A stretch of DNA of 64,000 nt from CALNXN01 sp942490645 (GCA_942490645.1 CALNXN010000009.1:186001-250000), one strand, 5' to 3'. Positions 23,866 through 33,092 are shown, counted from the first letter of the stretch. Made by a program: numbers and translations. Notes: a model not told the origin generated them from the sequence alone.

Positions 23866-25173
23866 CTATCGGACGCCGGGTCCCGTGTGACGGTGTCCCG
23901 CGATCCAGACATCTGCGACGGCGCGGTCGTCGCCCATCATGATGGTTGGAAACAGCGCCTCCCAGATGTTTTCGGCGCTTGCGGCACGCTGGGCAATGGC
24001 TTCGGTCGAGGCCAGGTCAAGGACGGTGATGTCGGCTTCCATGCCCGGCGCGAGCGTGCCAATAGAATGTTGCAGGTGCAGGCTGCGCGCTGAGCCTGCT
24101 GTGGCGAGCCACATCAGTTGTGCGGGATGCAATGCCGTGCCGCGCAGTTGCGCAACCTCGTAGGCGGCGGCCATTGTGCGCAGCATCGAAAAGGAAGACC
24201 CGCCCCCGGTGTCAGTGGCCAGACCCATTGGGATGCCGCGCGCGGCCAGCCCGCTGAGATCCATCAGGCCCGATCCGATGAAGGTATTGGATGTCGGGCA
24301 ATGGGCCAGCGCGGCGCCGGTTTCTGTCAGGCGGTCTATTTCGCGCGGCTCAAGATGGATGGCATGGCCATAGAGCCCTTTGGCACCCAGCAGACCATGG
24401 GTCTCGTAGGTGTCGAGATAATCGCGCGCATCCGGGTAAAGCGAGCGGACCCATGCGATTTCATCGATCTGTTCGCTCAGGTGCGTTTGCATCAGGCAAT
24501 CGGGATGTTCAGACCAGAGCGCGCCAAGTGCTGCGAGTTGGTCGGGCGATGAAGTGGGTGAAAACCGCGGTGTAATGGCGTACTGCGCGCGGCCCTCTCC
24601 GTGCCAGCGCGACAAAAGCGCCTTGCTGTCATCATAGGCGGATTGTGCGGTGTCGCGCAGGGCGTCGGGCGCATTGCGGTCCATGCAGGTTTTGCCAGCG
24701 ACTATGCGTTGCCCGCGCGCGGCTGCGGCCTCGAATATCGCGTCGACCGAGGCCGTGTGAATGGTGCAATAGGAGCACACCGTCGTGGTGCCATACCCCA
24801 GCGTCAGATCCAGATAGCGCGCGGCGATCTCTGCGGCGTAGGCGGGGTCTTCAAAGCGGGTTTCTTCGGGGAAGGTGTAGGTGTTGAGCCAGTCGATCAA
24901 TCGCTTGCCCCAACTGGCGATGATGGCCGTCTGCGGATAGTGCACATGCGCATCCACAAAGCCCGGACAGATCAGGTGCTGGCCGTAATCCTGCACTCGG
25001 GCGCGGGGAAACTGGCCACGCAGGGTGGCCGCGTCACCCACCGCCACGATATGGCCTGCCTGCACAACGACGCCACCCGCCGCATTGACGTGCACCGCGT
25101 CTTGCCACGGGGTTTGCATCGGGTCGCCGGTGGCCACAAAGGTTTGGCCCAGAAGGAGGGTTTGTTCGCTCAT
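23866..25173 (-). CDS. guaD: Guanine deaminase
   Basis: A 435-residue zinc amidohydrolase that converts guanine to xanthine. The metal-binding histidines are H76 and H78 in PGFVDAHVHYPQ, with QTHLSEQ, YGHAIHL and LATDTGGGSS supplying the remaining active-site features. The LIDWLNTYTFPEE segment near residue 90 is typical of guanine deaminase. It ends near the dispersed repeat and is divergent from mgtE. Together with the 8-oxoguanine deaminase-like gene it suggests purine salvage or breakdown in this region. Confidence 0.92.
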   Translation of the reverse strand: MSEQTLLLGQTFVATGDPMQTPWQDAVHVNAAGGVVVQAGHIVAVGDAATLRGQFPRARVQDYGQHLICPGFVDAHVHYPQTAIIASWGKRLIDWLNTYTFPEETRFEDPAYAAEIAARYLDLTLGYGTTTVCSYCTIHTASVDAIFEAAAARGQRIVAGKTCMDRNAPDALRDTAQSAYDDSKALLSRWHGEGRAQYAITPRFSPTSSPDQLAALGALWSEHPDCLMQTHLSEQIDEIAWVRSLYPDARDYLDTYETHGLLGAKGLYGHAIHLEPREIDRLTETGAALAHCPTSNTFIGSGLMDLSGLAARGIPMGLATDTGGGSSFSMLRTMAAAYEVAQLRGTALHPAQLMWLATAGSARSLHLQHSIGTLAPGMEADITVLDLASTEAIAQRAASAENIWEALFPTIMMGDDRAVADVWIAGHRHTGPGVR

Positions 25174-25282
25174 GCTTATTGTCTAGGCCTTTGGCGGGTC
25201 CGCGTAAATCGCCAAGCTGCACCCCATTGTATCCCTTTGGGGCGGCGCATAAGGTCGTCTCCAACACGGGAGGAGGGCGCCG

Positions 25283-26674
25283 ATGTCGGACGAGATCGTT
25301 GAGACGGACATCGCCAAGGACGACGACGCCTATGTGCTGGGTCCCAAGGCGATATCGGCCATTCTCTATGCCGTGGATATCGAAGATCAGGCCAAGCTGA
25401 CCGAGCTGATGGAGCCGCTGCATGCGGCCGATATCGCCGACCTGCTGGAGCAGATCAACGCCTTTGACCGGACCCGGCTGATCCGCCTTTATGACCGTGA
25501 ATTCGACGGTGAAATCCTGTCGGAGCTCGATGAGAACATCCGCGAAGAGGTGATCGCGGTCCTCACGCCGCAGGTGCTGACGCAGGCCGTGCGCGACATG
25601 GACAGCGACGATGTCGTGGACCTTGTTGAAGACCTTCAAGGGGCGCAGCAATCGGCCATTCTGGAGGCGCTGCCCGATGCAGACCGCGTCGCGGTGCAGC
25701 AATCGCTGTCCTATCCGGAATACTCCGCCGGCCGCTTGATGCAGCGCGAGGTGGTGATGGCGCCCGAACACTGGAACGTGGGCGAGGCGATTGATCATCT
25801 GCGCGCGACCAAGGAAGAGGATCTGCCGGATCAGTTTTACCACATCACCATCGTTGATCCGCGCCTGCACCCGGTGGGCAATGTCACGCTGGGCAAACTG
25901 ATGCGCTCGCGGCGCGACACGAAATTGCTCGACATCAAGGAAGAGACCTTTCGCACCATCCCCGCCAATCAGATGGAATCGGATGTGGCCTATGCGTTCA
26001 ACCAATACCACCTGATCTCGGCGCCCGTTGTCGACGAAGAGGGGCGGCTGATTGGCGTGATCACCATCGACGATGCGATGGCCGTGCTGGACGAAGAGCA
26101 TGAAGAAGACATCTTGCGGCTGGCCGGTGTGGGCGAGGGATCCCTGTCGGACCGGGTGATCGAGACGACCAAACAGCGGATGCCGTGGCTGGGCGTAAAC
26201 CTCTTGACGTCCATCGCCGCCTCGCTGGTCATTGCGCAGTTCGAAGTGGCGCTGGCGCAGATCGTGGCGCTGGCGGTTCTGATGCCGATCGTGGCCTCGA
26301 TGGGCGGTAACGCAGGCACCCAAAGCCTGACCGTCGCTGTGCGCGCGATTGCGACCAAGGATCTCACCGGGGCCAACGTCTGGCGCGTGATCCGGCGCGA
26401 GGTGCTGGTGGGTCTGATCAACGGGCTGATCTTTGCGGTGGTGATGGGCATCGTCGGCTTTATCTGGTTCGGATCGCCCGCACTGGGCTATGTGATCGCC
26501 GCTGCCATGGTGATCAATCTGGTGGTCGCCGGGTTTGCGGGCACGGTCATTCCCGTGGTGCTCGACCGTCTTGGCATTGATCCCGCTCTCGCTTCGGGCG
26601 CCTTCGTGACCACGGTGACGGATGTGGTTGGGTTTTTCGCCTTTCTGGGGCTGGCGGCATGGGTCTTGCTGTGA
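25283..26674 (+). CDS. mgtE: Magnesium transporter MgtE
   Basis: A 463-residue inner-membrane channel for magnesium. The N-terminal cytoplasmic domain (about 30-135) is followed by two CBS domains (about 140-260, with YHLISAPVVDEEGRLIGVIT in the second). Five membrane helices fill the C-terminal part, including the conserved PIVASMGGNAGTQS pore segment. MgtE closes at high internal magnesium. A 5-formyl-THF cyclo-ligase gene overlaps its 3' end. Confidence 0.95.
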   Translation: MSDEIVETDIAKDDDAYVLGPKAISAILYAVDIEDQAKLTELMEPLHAADIADLLEQINAFDRTRLIRLYDREFDGEILSELDENIREEVIAVLTPQVLTQAVRDMDSDDVVDLVEDLQGAQQSAILEALPDADRVAVQQSLSYPEYSAGRLMQREVVMAPEHWNVGEAIDHLRATKEEDLPDQFYHITIVDPRLHPVGNVTLGKLMRSRRDTKLLDIKEETFRTIPANQMESDVAYAFNQYHLISAPVVDEEGRLIGVITIDDAMAVLDEEHEEDILRLAGVGEGSLSDRVIETTKQRMPWLGVNLLTSIAASLVIAQFEVALAQIVALAVLMPIVASMGGNAGTQSLTVAVRAIATKDLTGANVWRVIRREVLVGLINGLIFAVVMGIVGFIWFGSPALGYVIAAAMVINLVVAGFAGTVIPVVLDRLGIDPALASGAFVTTVTDVVGFFAFLGLAAWVLL

Positions 26675-27231
26675 GTGATCTGACGGAGCGCAAGGCCGCC
26701 GCACGCACGGCGGCATTTGCCCGACGCAAGGCCGCGCATGCACAGGCCACAGGCCGGACCAGCGGCTATTTGTCAGAAGTGCTCGCCGGTTACCGCGGCG
26801 TGCCCTTGGCGGGCTACGTGCCTATTCGCACCGAAATCGACCCTCTGCCCGCCATGGCCGAAGCCGCCGCCTATGGGCCGGTCGGCGTGCCGGTGATCCA
26901 GAGCAAGGGCTTGCCACTGAGGTTCTCCCGCTGGGAGCCGGACGCCCCGCTGCGCGATGGACCTTTCGGTGTGCGGGTGCCTGAAACGGACGATTATTTT
27001 GACCCCGAGATCCTCGTCGTGCCGCTTGTCGCCTTTACACCGCAGGGCGGGCGGCTTGGGTATGGCGGCGGATACTATGACCGAACCCTCGAAGGGCTGC
27101 GCGCGAAACGCGCGACGCTGGCCATTGGCTTTGCCTACGGCGATCAAAGTGCCGGTGATTTGCCGCTTGAGGCAACGGACCAACCGCTCGATCTGATCAT
27201 CACCGAACGCGGTGTCATCACGCCGCGCTGA
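26671..27231 (+). CDS. 5-formyltetrahydrofolate cyclo-ligase
   Basis: A protein of 186 residues that converts 5-formyl-THF to 5,10-methenyl-THF with ATP. GGRLGYGGGYYDR is the conserved nucleotide- and substrate-binding loop, and RKAAARTAAFARRK near the N terminus is the phosphate-contact region. The GTG at 26671 gives a four-base overlap with the mgtE stop; an ATG twelve bases upstream (26659) is an alternative start. In many bacteria this gene lies beside 6S RNA; here a short terminated region follows it, described separately. Confidence 0.88.
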   Translation: MSDLTERKAAARTAAFARRKAAHAQATGRTSGYLSEVLAGYRGVPLAGYVPIRTEIDPLPAMAEAAAYGPVGVPVIQSKGLPLRFSRWEPDAPLRDGPFGVRVPETDDYFDPEILVVPLVAFTPQGGRLGYGGGYYDRTLEGLRAKRATLAIGFAYGDQSAGDLPLEATDQPLDLIITERGVITPR

Positions 27232-27344
27232 AAAACTGACTAAAAATTGAATAAAATGCGCGTTGTGTGACCTGCTTCACAGTCAGAACAGAATCGCTCG
27301 CCTAGGTTGAATGCATTCAGGGCATTCCCCAGGCGATCCAGCTG

Positions 27345-27407
27345 ATGCCCGACAGTAATGAGGAACAGTGGTACGAAGAATTTAAAGAGCCCTTTTTCAA
27401 CATCTAA
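27345..27407 (+). CDS. Candidate 20-residue acidic micro-ORF
   Basis: A short frame of 20 codons and a stop, starting ATG at 27345 (MPDSNEEQWYEEF near the start) and ending FFNI. It is rich in Glu and aromatic residues. It lies within an otherwise gene-free 398-base stretch and is followed by a strong terminator at 27441-27483. A palindrome tgaatgcattca lies upstream at 27308-27319. The ORF may be real, or it may simply sit in a small non-coding RNA. No homology can be claimed. Confidence 0.3.
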   Translation: MPDSNEEQWYEEFKEPFFNI

Positions 27408-27440
27408 CACTTTTTAAAAATCCCTTTGTCTCTTCCGGGA

Positions 27441-27483
27441 AAGAGGGCTCCGAACCTGGTTTCAGGCGAGGGGCCCTCTTTTT
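27441..27483 (+). terminator. Rho-independent terminator
   Basis: A stem of aagagggc (27441-27448) and gccctctt (27473-27480), followed by T residues. It has no gene immediately before it apart from the micro-ORF, so it may end a small transcript or the cyclo-ligase operon. Confidence 0.85.
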
Positions 27484-27629
27484 CCGTTCACAGGCTGCGA
27501 TTTGGGCGCACGATCGCGTTTCGCTCAAGAAAGTCCGCGCCCGCGCACAGGGTCTGAAAAAACCACCCAATGTCGCAAATTGCGGCTTTGGTCTTGCCGA
27601 GGGGCCAATCCCGCCCTACCCATCACAAC

Positions 27630-28442
27630 ATGAAGATACTCTTTTTGGGCGACGTCATGGGCCGCGCGGGACGCAAGGCCGTAACCGAAAATCTTGCCCG
27701 TCTGCGGGCTGATTGGAAGCTCGATTTCATCGTCGTCAACGCGGAAAACGCCACGTCGGGGGCGGGTCTGTCGGGCGCGCATGCCAAATCCATGCTGGAG
27801 GCGGGGGCAGATTGCCTGACGCTTGGCGATCACGCCTTTGATCAGCGCGAAATGCTGCAATTCATTGCCAATGAACCGCGCATCATCCGCCCACTGAATT
27901 TTTCCAAGACCGCGCCGGGTATGGGTGCGCGCCTCTTTACCGCCAAAAACGGGCGCAAAGTATTGGTCGCGCAGGCACTGGGGCAGGTGTTCATGAAGCG
28001 CCCCTTTGATGATCCGTTCTCTGCCCTGGAACCGGTGCTCAAGGCGCATCCCTTGGGCGGGCAAGCCAACGCCATCCTCGTCGATATGCATTGCGAAGCC
28101 ACATCCGAGAAAATGGCCATGGGCCATTGGTGCGATGGCCGTGCGAGCCTTGTCGTGGGCACCCACACGCATGTGCCGACAGCGGATGCGATGGTGCTGC
28201 CCGGCGGCACCGGCTATTTGACGGATGCGGGCATGTGCGGCGATTATCATTCCGTCATCGGGATGGAAAAAACCGAACCGCTGCGCCGCTTTATCACCGG
28301 CATGCCCAAAGATCGCTTCACCCCGGCCAATGGCCCCGCGACCCTGTCGGGCGTCTACATCGAAACTGATGACCGCACGGGCAAGGCCACGCGTATCGCG
28401 ATGGTCCGTGACGGCGGGCTGCTGGAACGGTCCACCCCATGA
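27630..28442 (+). CDS. ymdB: YmdB-type metallophosphoesterase (TIGR00282)
   Basis: A 270-residue protein that resembles Bacillus YmdB, a cyclic-nucleotide phosphodiesterase-like protein. Metal-site motifs are LFLGDVMGRAGR at the N terminus, VVNAENATSGAGL, GDHAFDQ and VGTHTHVPTADA. The family is involved in cell fate and biofilm in Bacillus; its role in alphaproteobacteria is unclear. The start at 27630 (MKILFLGDV) was chosen because residues upstream do not fit. It overlaps the downstream permease gene by four bases (ATGA). Confidence 0.87.
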   Translation: MKILFLGDVMGRAGRKAVTENLARLRADWKLDFIVVNAENATSGAGLSGAHAKSMLEAGADCLTLGDHAFDQREMLQFIANEPRIIRPLNFSKTAPGMGARLFTAKNGRKVLVAQALGQVFMKRPFDDPFSALEPVLKAHPLGGQANAILVDMHCEATSEKMAMGHWCDGRASLVVGTHTHVPTADAMVLPGGTGYLTDAGMCGDYHSVIGMEKTEPLRRFITGMPKDRFTPANGPATLSGVYIETDDRTGKATRIAMVRDGGLLERSTP

Positions 28443-29368
28443 CACCCCGCCAGATCGCCTTTTACACCGGCGTTCTGGTGGTGCTGGGCGCAGGCTGGGG
28501 GCTGACCATGCCGCTGACCAAGATCGCCGTCTCCACCGGCTATGGCCACTATGGGCTGGTGTTCTGGCAGTTGGTCATCGGCACCCTGTCGATGGCCCTG
28601 ATCTGCGTGATCCGCCGCGTGCGCCTGCCGCTGCGCGCCGTGCATCTGCGGTTTTATCTGCTGCTCGCGCTGATCGGAACGATCCTGCCCAATTCCGCCT
28701 CCTATCAGGCCATTGCGCATCTGCCGTCGGGTGTGGTGTCGATCCTGCTGTCGATGATCCCGATGTGGGCCTTTCCGATGGCGCTGGCATTGCGGCTCGA
28801 CAACTTCAGCTGGCGCCGCTTTCTGGGCTTGGGCGCAGGGCTGGCCGGAGTGTTGATGATCGTCGGTCCGGGGGTCAGCATGGGTGTCGGGCTGCCGCTG
28901 ATCTGGGTGCTGGTGGCGCTGTTTTCGGGCATATTCTACGCGGTCGAGGGCAACGTGGTCGCCAAATGGGGCACATACGGGCTTGATCCGGTACAGGTGC
29001 TCTTTGGGGCCTCGCTCGTCGGCACTCTGGTGATGATCCCGGTCATCGTGATCTCCGGCCAATACATTCCCATTTCTGCGGCCACCACGACGGCGGGGCA
29101 GGCATTGATCGCGTCATCCGTGGCGCATGTGCTGGTCTATGCAGGCTATGTCTGGCTGGTAGGGTCCGCAGGGCCGGTCTTTGCGGTGCAGATCAGCTAT
29201 CTGGTGACGCTCTTTGGTGTGTTCTGGGCCAAGCTGATCCTTGATGAAGCCTATGCGCCTGCCATTTGGGCGGCGCTGGCGCTGATGTGCCTCGGCATGT
29301 ACCTTGTGCAGCCCCGCTCCAAAGGCGCGCTTGCGCCGTCCCGGCCAATCGGCGAAACTACACGATAG
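28439..29368 (+). CDS. EamA-family drug/metabolite transporter
   Basis: A 309-residue membrane protein with about ten helices in two homologous EamA halves. The N-terminal GAGWGLTMPLTKIAV is typical. Members export amino acids, metabolites or drugs, and the substrate cannot be told. It is translated with ymdB through a four-base overlap. An SLC13-type permease gene follows 27 bases later and may share the transcript. Confidence 0.88.
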   Translation: MTPRQIAFYTGVLVVLGAGWGLTMPLTKIAVSTGYGHYGLVFWQLVIGTLSMALICVIRRVRLPLRAVHLRFYLLLALIGTILPNSASYQAIAHLPSGVVSILLSMIPMWAFPMALALRLDNFSWRRFLGLGAGLAGVLMIVGPGVSMGVGLPLIWVLVALFSGIFYAVEGNVVAKWGTYGLDPVQVLFGASLVGTLVMIPVIVISGQYIPISAATTTAGQALIASSVAHVLVYAGYVWLVGSAGPVFAVQISYLVTLFGVFWAKLILDEAYAPAIWAALALMCLGMYLVQPRSKGALAPSRPIGETTR

Positions 29369-29395
29369 ATCAACGTCTTCGGCAGGACACCCGAT

Positions 29396-31174
29396 ATGCC
29401 TCTGATAGAGCTTTCGCCCATGGTCAGCGCCGGTTTGACGCTCATTGTGGTTGTGGTCATGTTCGTGCTCTTCGTGCGCGAGGCCTTCCCGACCGAAGTC
29501 GTGGCCATCGCGGGGGCCGCGCTGATGCTGGGTCTGGGCGTGCTGCCCTATGATGCCGCCCTTGCGGTTCTGTCCAATCCCGCCCCTTGGACGATTGCGG
29601 CGATGTTCATCGTGATGGGCGCTTTGGTGCGCACCGGCGCGCTTGAGGTGCTGACCAACATTGCCGAACGCTACGCCAAAACGCATCCCAAAACGGCCGT
29701 GGCCGGGGTCATTCTCAGCGTCATGGGGGCCTCTGCGATCATGAACAACACGCCTGTCGTCGTCGTCATGATCCCGGTCGTCGTGCAACTCAGCCAGAGC
29801 CTCGGGGCCAAGGCGTCCAAATTCCTCATTCCGCTCAGCTATGCCGCGATCATGGGGGGCTCGCTCACGCTGATCGGGACCTCGACCAACCTGCTGGTAG
29901 ATGGTGTGGCGCGCGCCCAGGGGCTTGAACCCTTTGGGATCTTTGAAATCCTGCCGATCGGGTTGGTCGTCTGCGTCTGGGGGCTGATCTTTATGGGGCT
30001 GTTCGGGCGGCGCCTGCTGCCCGACCGTGACAGCATGGCCAACATGCTCTCGGACCGCTCCAAGATGAAATTCTTCACCGAAGCGGTCATTCCGCCCGAA
30101 TCCAACCTCGTGGGCCGCGAAGTTCTGGGCGTGCAGCTTTTCAAACGCGAGGGCGTGCGCCTCATCGACGTCATCCGTGGCGATCAATCGCTGCGCCGCA
30201 ATCTGCAAGGGGTCGAACTTCAAGTCGGCGACCGTGTCGTGCTGCGCACGCAGATGACCGAACTCCTGAGCCTGCAAGCCAACAAGGAACTCAAACGCGT
30301 GGACCAAGTCTCGGCCGTGGAAACCAACACCGTCGAGGTGCTGATCACGCCGGGCTGCAAGATGGTCGGCCGTTCGCTGGGCGCGCTGCGTCTGCGCCGC
30401 CGCTACGGCGTCTACCCGCTGGCCGTGCACCGCCGCAATCAGAACATCGGGCGTCAGCTTGACGACCTGATCGTGAAGGTCGGCGATACGCTGCTCTTGG
30501 AAGGGGCCCCGGCCGATATTCAGCGCCTTGCCGTCGACATGGACATGGTCGACGTCTCACAACCCTCCGCACGGGCCTACCGCCGGTCGCACGCGCCCAT
30601 TGCGGTGGCCTGCCTGATTGGCATTGTCGCGCTGGCCGCCTTCAACGTGGCACCCATACTCATGCTCGCCGTGATTGCCGTGGCCATTGTGCTGGTCACA
30701 GGCTGCATCGACGCCGATGAAGCCTTCAGCTTTGTCGACGGGCGTCTGCTGGCGTTGATCTTTTCCATGCTCGCCGTGGGGGCCGCGCTGCAATCGTCAG
30801 GGGCCGTGGCCCTGCTGGTCGATAGTGCGGCACCCTGGCTCATGACCCTGCCGCCGGGGATGGTGGTCTTTGTGGTCTTTGCCATGACCTCGACCCTGAC
30901 AGAGATCGTCTCCAACAACGCCGTCGCGGTGATCATGACCCCCATCGCCATCGGCCTCGCTGCGGCGCTGGGCCTCGATCCACGCCCGCTGGTGGTGGCC
31001 GTGATGATCGCCGCCTCCTGCGCCTTTGCCACGCCGATCGGATACCAGACCAACACGCTGGTCTACGGGCCGGGCGGCTACCGGTTCACCGACTTCATGC
31101 GCATGGGCCTCCCGCTCAACGTTTCCATGGCGGTGATCGCATCCCTGGTAATCCCGTTCATCTGGCCGCTTTAG
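29396..31174 (+). CDS. SLC13-type permease with two TrkA-C (RCK-C) domains
   Basis: A protein of 592 residues. The transporter half-domains flank a soluble middle part of about 200 residues with two TrkA-C-like modules (VGREVLGVQLFKREGVRLID and MVGRSLGALRLRRRYGVYPL). The membrane part shows ASAIMNNTPVVVVMIPV and GTSTNLLVDG, which resemble the Asn-Thr sodium and substrate sites of the SLC13/DASS group, repeated as EIVSNNAVAVIMTP. Such proteins import dicarboxylates, sulfate or similar anions; the substrate is not predictable. A similar permease lies at 33221-34993 on the other strand. Confidence 0.88.
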   Translation: MPLIELSPMVSAGLTLIVVVVMFVLFVREAFPTEVVAIAGAALMLGLGVLPYDAALAVLSNPAPWTIAAMFIVMGALVRTGALEVLTNIAERYAKTHPKTAVAGVILSVMGASAIMNNTPVVVVMIPVVVQLSQSLGAKASKFLIPLSYAAIMGGSLTLIGTSTNLLVDGVARAQGLEPFGIFEILPIGLVVCVWGLIFMGLFGRRLLPDRDSMANMLSDRSKMKFFTEAVIPPESNLVGREVLGVQLFKREGVRLIDVIRGDQSLRRNLQGVELQVGDRVVLRTQMTELLSLQANKELKRVDQVSAVETNTVEVLITPGCKMVGRSLGALRLRRRYGVYPLAVHRRNQNIGRQLDDLIVKVGDTLLLEGAPADIQRLAVDMDMVDVSQPSARAYRRSHAPIAVACLIGIVALAAFNVAPILMLAVIAVAIVLVTGCIDADEAFSFVDGRLLALIFSMLAVGAALQSSGAVALLVDSAAPWLMTLPPGMVVFVVFAMTSTLTEIVSNNAVAVIMTPIAIGLAAALGLDPRPLVVAVMIAASCAFATPIGYQTNTLVYGPGGYRFTDFMRMGLPLNVSMAVIASLVIPFIWPL

Positions 31175-31244
31175 AGCGGTGAGGCGCGGGATGTCCGCTT
31201 TGCTGGGACAAGCGGCCGTTGAGAGTAACGGTTGCAATGTCCGT

Positions 31245-32149
31245 TCATCCAGTCTTTGTCATTCTCTTTCTACCATTGGTCGTGCCGAGGTAGACAGAAG
31301 CGATGATGATCGCGAGGGCTGCGAAGCGTTGGAAGGTCATCGCCTCATTTAGCAGCAACACGCCAAGTAGTGCGCCACCAACCGGGACGGCAAAATTTAC
31401 CTGAGACATGCGTGTTGCGCCGAGCCGGGGCACAAGGAAAAAATAGATCAGATTTGCGCAGGCTGGTCAGAAAACAGACCAAGGTAAAGAATAGTGCCAA
31501 GCGAGCCAGTTGTCGGTTCAATTCCACCTATGTCTGCGTCCGAAAGGATGACCACACCAGTCATGAAAAGGGTCCCGACAATCATGGAACCCGTGGCCAT
31601 TTCCAACGCGGGACGTTTGACAAATCGGCGGATGTATACGGTAGAAGCGGCGTAACACAGGGTCGCTCCGACAATCGCAAGCTGCCCCATCAGTTGTCCG
31701 CCTATGCCCGCGAGCGCTGTGGGCCCAACGAGAATGACGACACCGCATAACCCGCCGAGAACGCCAAGCGTTGCGCGCAGAGTCACAGCTTCTTCCGGGA
31801 CCACCGTCGCCGCAAGCAACAAGGTGGCCATTGGCGCGACACCCATCAGGATCGAGGCGAGAGCGCTGTCGACTGTTTGCTCACCATAGGTGATCAACAA
31901 GAACGGCAGCGCTGAGCCGAGCAGACCTGTAACAGTGTATGAAATCCAGTCTCTTATGTCTCTGGAGAGGGCCATTTTGCGTAGCTTCAACACGGCGTAG
32001 ACGACCACGCTGCCAACAAGCAGGCGTCCCAGAACAAGGACAGAGGGATCTAGGTTAGCAACTCCAATTTTTATCACTGTATAGGACGAACTCCACATCG
32101 CTGCGAGTAAGAACCAGAGAGTTATATTGAGCGAGTTTTGCTTGTGCAT
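31245..32149 (-). pseudogene. Frameshifted EamA-family transporter
   Basis: Two adjacent frames together make one EamA permease. The first (from ATG at 32149) covers about eight helices and ends at 31448 after LYLGLFSDQPAQI. The second frame reads ANLIYFFLVPRLGATRMSQV and on to 31245, giving the final two helices. Joining needs one missing base near 31460-31470. The product seems broken unless the sequence has an error there. It is divergent from an HxlR regulator with paired GCTAC/GTAGC operators between, so it was probably that regulator's target. Codon use does not look unlike its neighbours. Confidence 0.72.
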
Positions 32150-32165
32150 GAGCTGACCAACGACT

Positions 32166-32211
32166 ATTGCTACGATAACAGTAGCGATAGACTGCTATGA
32201 AATTAGTAGCA
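32166..32211. promoter_or_regulatory. Likely HxlR operator
   Basis: Two inverted repeats lie in the 70-base divergent gap: GCTAC-N7-GTAGC at 32169-32185 and TGCTA-N9-TAGCA at 32193-32211. They share a GCTA/TAGC core, as expected for a dimeric winged-helix regulator that binds twice. Confidence 0.6.
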
Positions 32212-32219
32212 AGAGAAAC

Positions 32220-32561
32220 ATGACAGATAATGACGCAAAATCAGTCTTGAAGGGCGGAGTTCCTGTTCGCGGGTCCACAACCGGGCAACCTATTATGGTT
32301 TTATTTGACATTCTGAGCCGCCGTTGGGCGATGGGCGTTCTGTGGAATCTCGCCGACGAGCCGCGAACTTTCCGTGATCTTCAAGCCCGGTGCGGGTCAG
32401 CATCCCCCAGTGTATTGAACACCCGCCTGAAAGAGCTTCGCGAGGTAGGCCTGATACAAAACGGTAAGGGCGGCTATGAACTGACCGGCACTGGACGGGA
32501 GCTGTTCGCCCATTTGGAACCGCTCGGAGATTGGGCGATGGAGTGGGTGCCAACGCTCTAA
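32220..32561 (+). CDS. HxlR-family transcriptional regulator
   Basis: A 113-residue winged-helix protein. The signature regions are LSRRWAMGVLWNLADEPRTFRDLQ and SPSVLNTRLKELREVGLI, with YELTGTGRELFAHL completing the wing. HxlR regulators respond to electrophiles or other small molecules. It is divergent from the frameshifted EamA gene with inverted repeats between, so it likely controlled that exporter. The CGSASPSVL region has a cysteine that could in principle sense thiol-reactive compounds; that is inference. Confidence 0.88.
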   Translation: MTDNDAKSVLKGGVPVRGSTTGQPIMVLFDILSRRWAMGVLWNLADEPRTFRDLQARCGSASPSVLNTRLKELREVGLIQNGKGGYELTGTGRELFAHLEPLGDWAMEWVPTL

Positions 32562-32659
32562 GCCGCCGTTCGCTGCACGGCGGCACAAAGCCCAAAGCGC
32601 ATACGAACCGTCCAACGCCCAAAGTGACGTCAGCGCAGCACAGCACAATCACGAAGCCT

Positions 32660-32986
32660 TCACCCTTTCATAAACTTCATCCGCGCCTCGCGCGCGATAT
32701 TGTAGCGTAATTCCAGATCGGCAATTTCTGCCATCGCGGTCTTGGGGTCGGGGGCGTCTTTCAGCGCCTTGCGGGCCGCCTCCAGCTTTTTCTTGATCTC
32801 AAACTCTTCCGGCAGCACCCCGGCTTCGGCCATCATCCGGTAGCCTGCCGCATCGGCTGCACGCACGAACGCGTCGCCGGGCCGGTCGGGCAGGGGTTTG
32901 CCCTCGCCGTCCAACCCCTCCAGATCGCCCTTGAGGCGCGCCTTCTGGATTTGTCGTTCGATCAACTGTCTGAGGCCGCGCAGCAT
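32660..32986 (-). CDS. DUF1992 (DnaJ-homologue C28-like) protein
   Basis: A 108-residue protein. The conserved region IQKARLKGDLEGLDGEGKPLPDRP is the DUF1992 hallmark, also found in the DnaJ-C28 family. The rest is helical and charged. There is no J domain. Function is unknown. It is stand-alone, with a region upstream containing GTGCAC repeats and a gggttaaccc palindrome that may be its promoter. Confidence 0.85.
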   Translation of the reverse strand: MLRGLRQLIERQIQKARLKGDLEGLDGEGKPLPDRPGDAFVRAADAAGYRMMAEAGVLPEEFEIKKKLEAARKALKDAPDPKTAMAEIADLELRYNIAREARMKFMKG

Positions 32987-33092
32987 GGGGCAATCCTATC
33001 ACGGCCCGTTCTGCGGGGCCAAACGGGCTGTTTACCCTTTCGTCACGAACCTCGCCGTGCGCCCTGTTAACCCATGGTTTGGCGCCGGAGCG

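Noticed and set aside
25034..26743. 569-codon frame on the minus strand opposite mgtE
   Set aside because: It has His/Arg/Gln-rich reverse-strand composition; mgtE itself is certain.
27232..27420. 6S RNA gene next to the cyclo-ligase gene
   Set aside because: The neighbourhood fits but I could not see long pairing between the two ends with a central bubble, so I do not call it.
31245..32149. Programmed frameshift in the EamA gene
   Set aside because: No slippery heptamer or downstream structure is evident at the junction, so a mutation or sequencing error is more likely.
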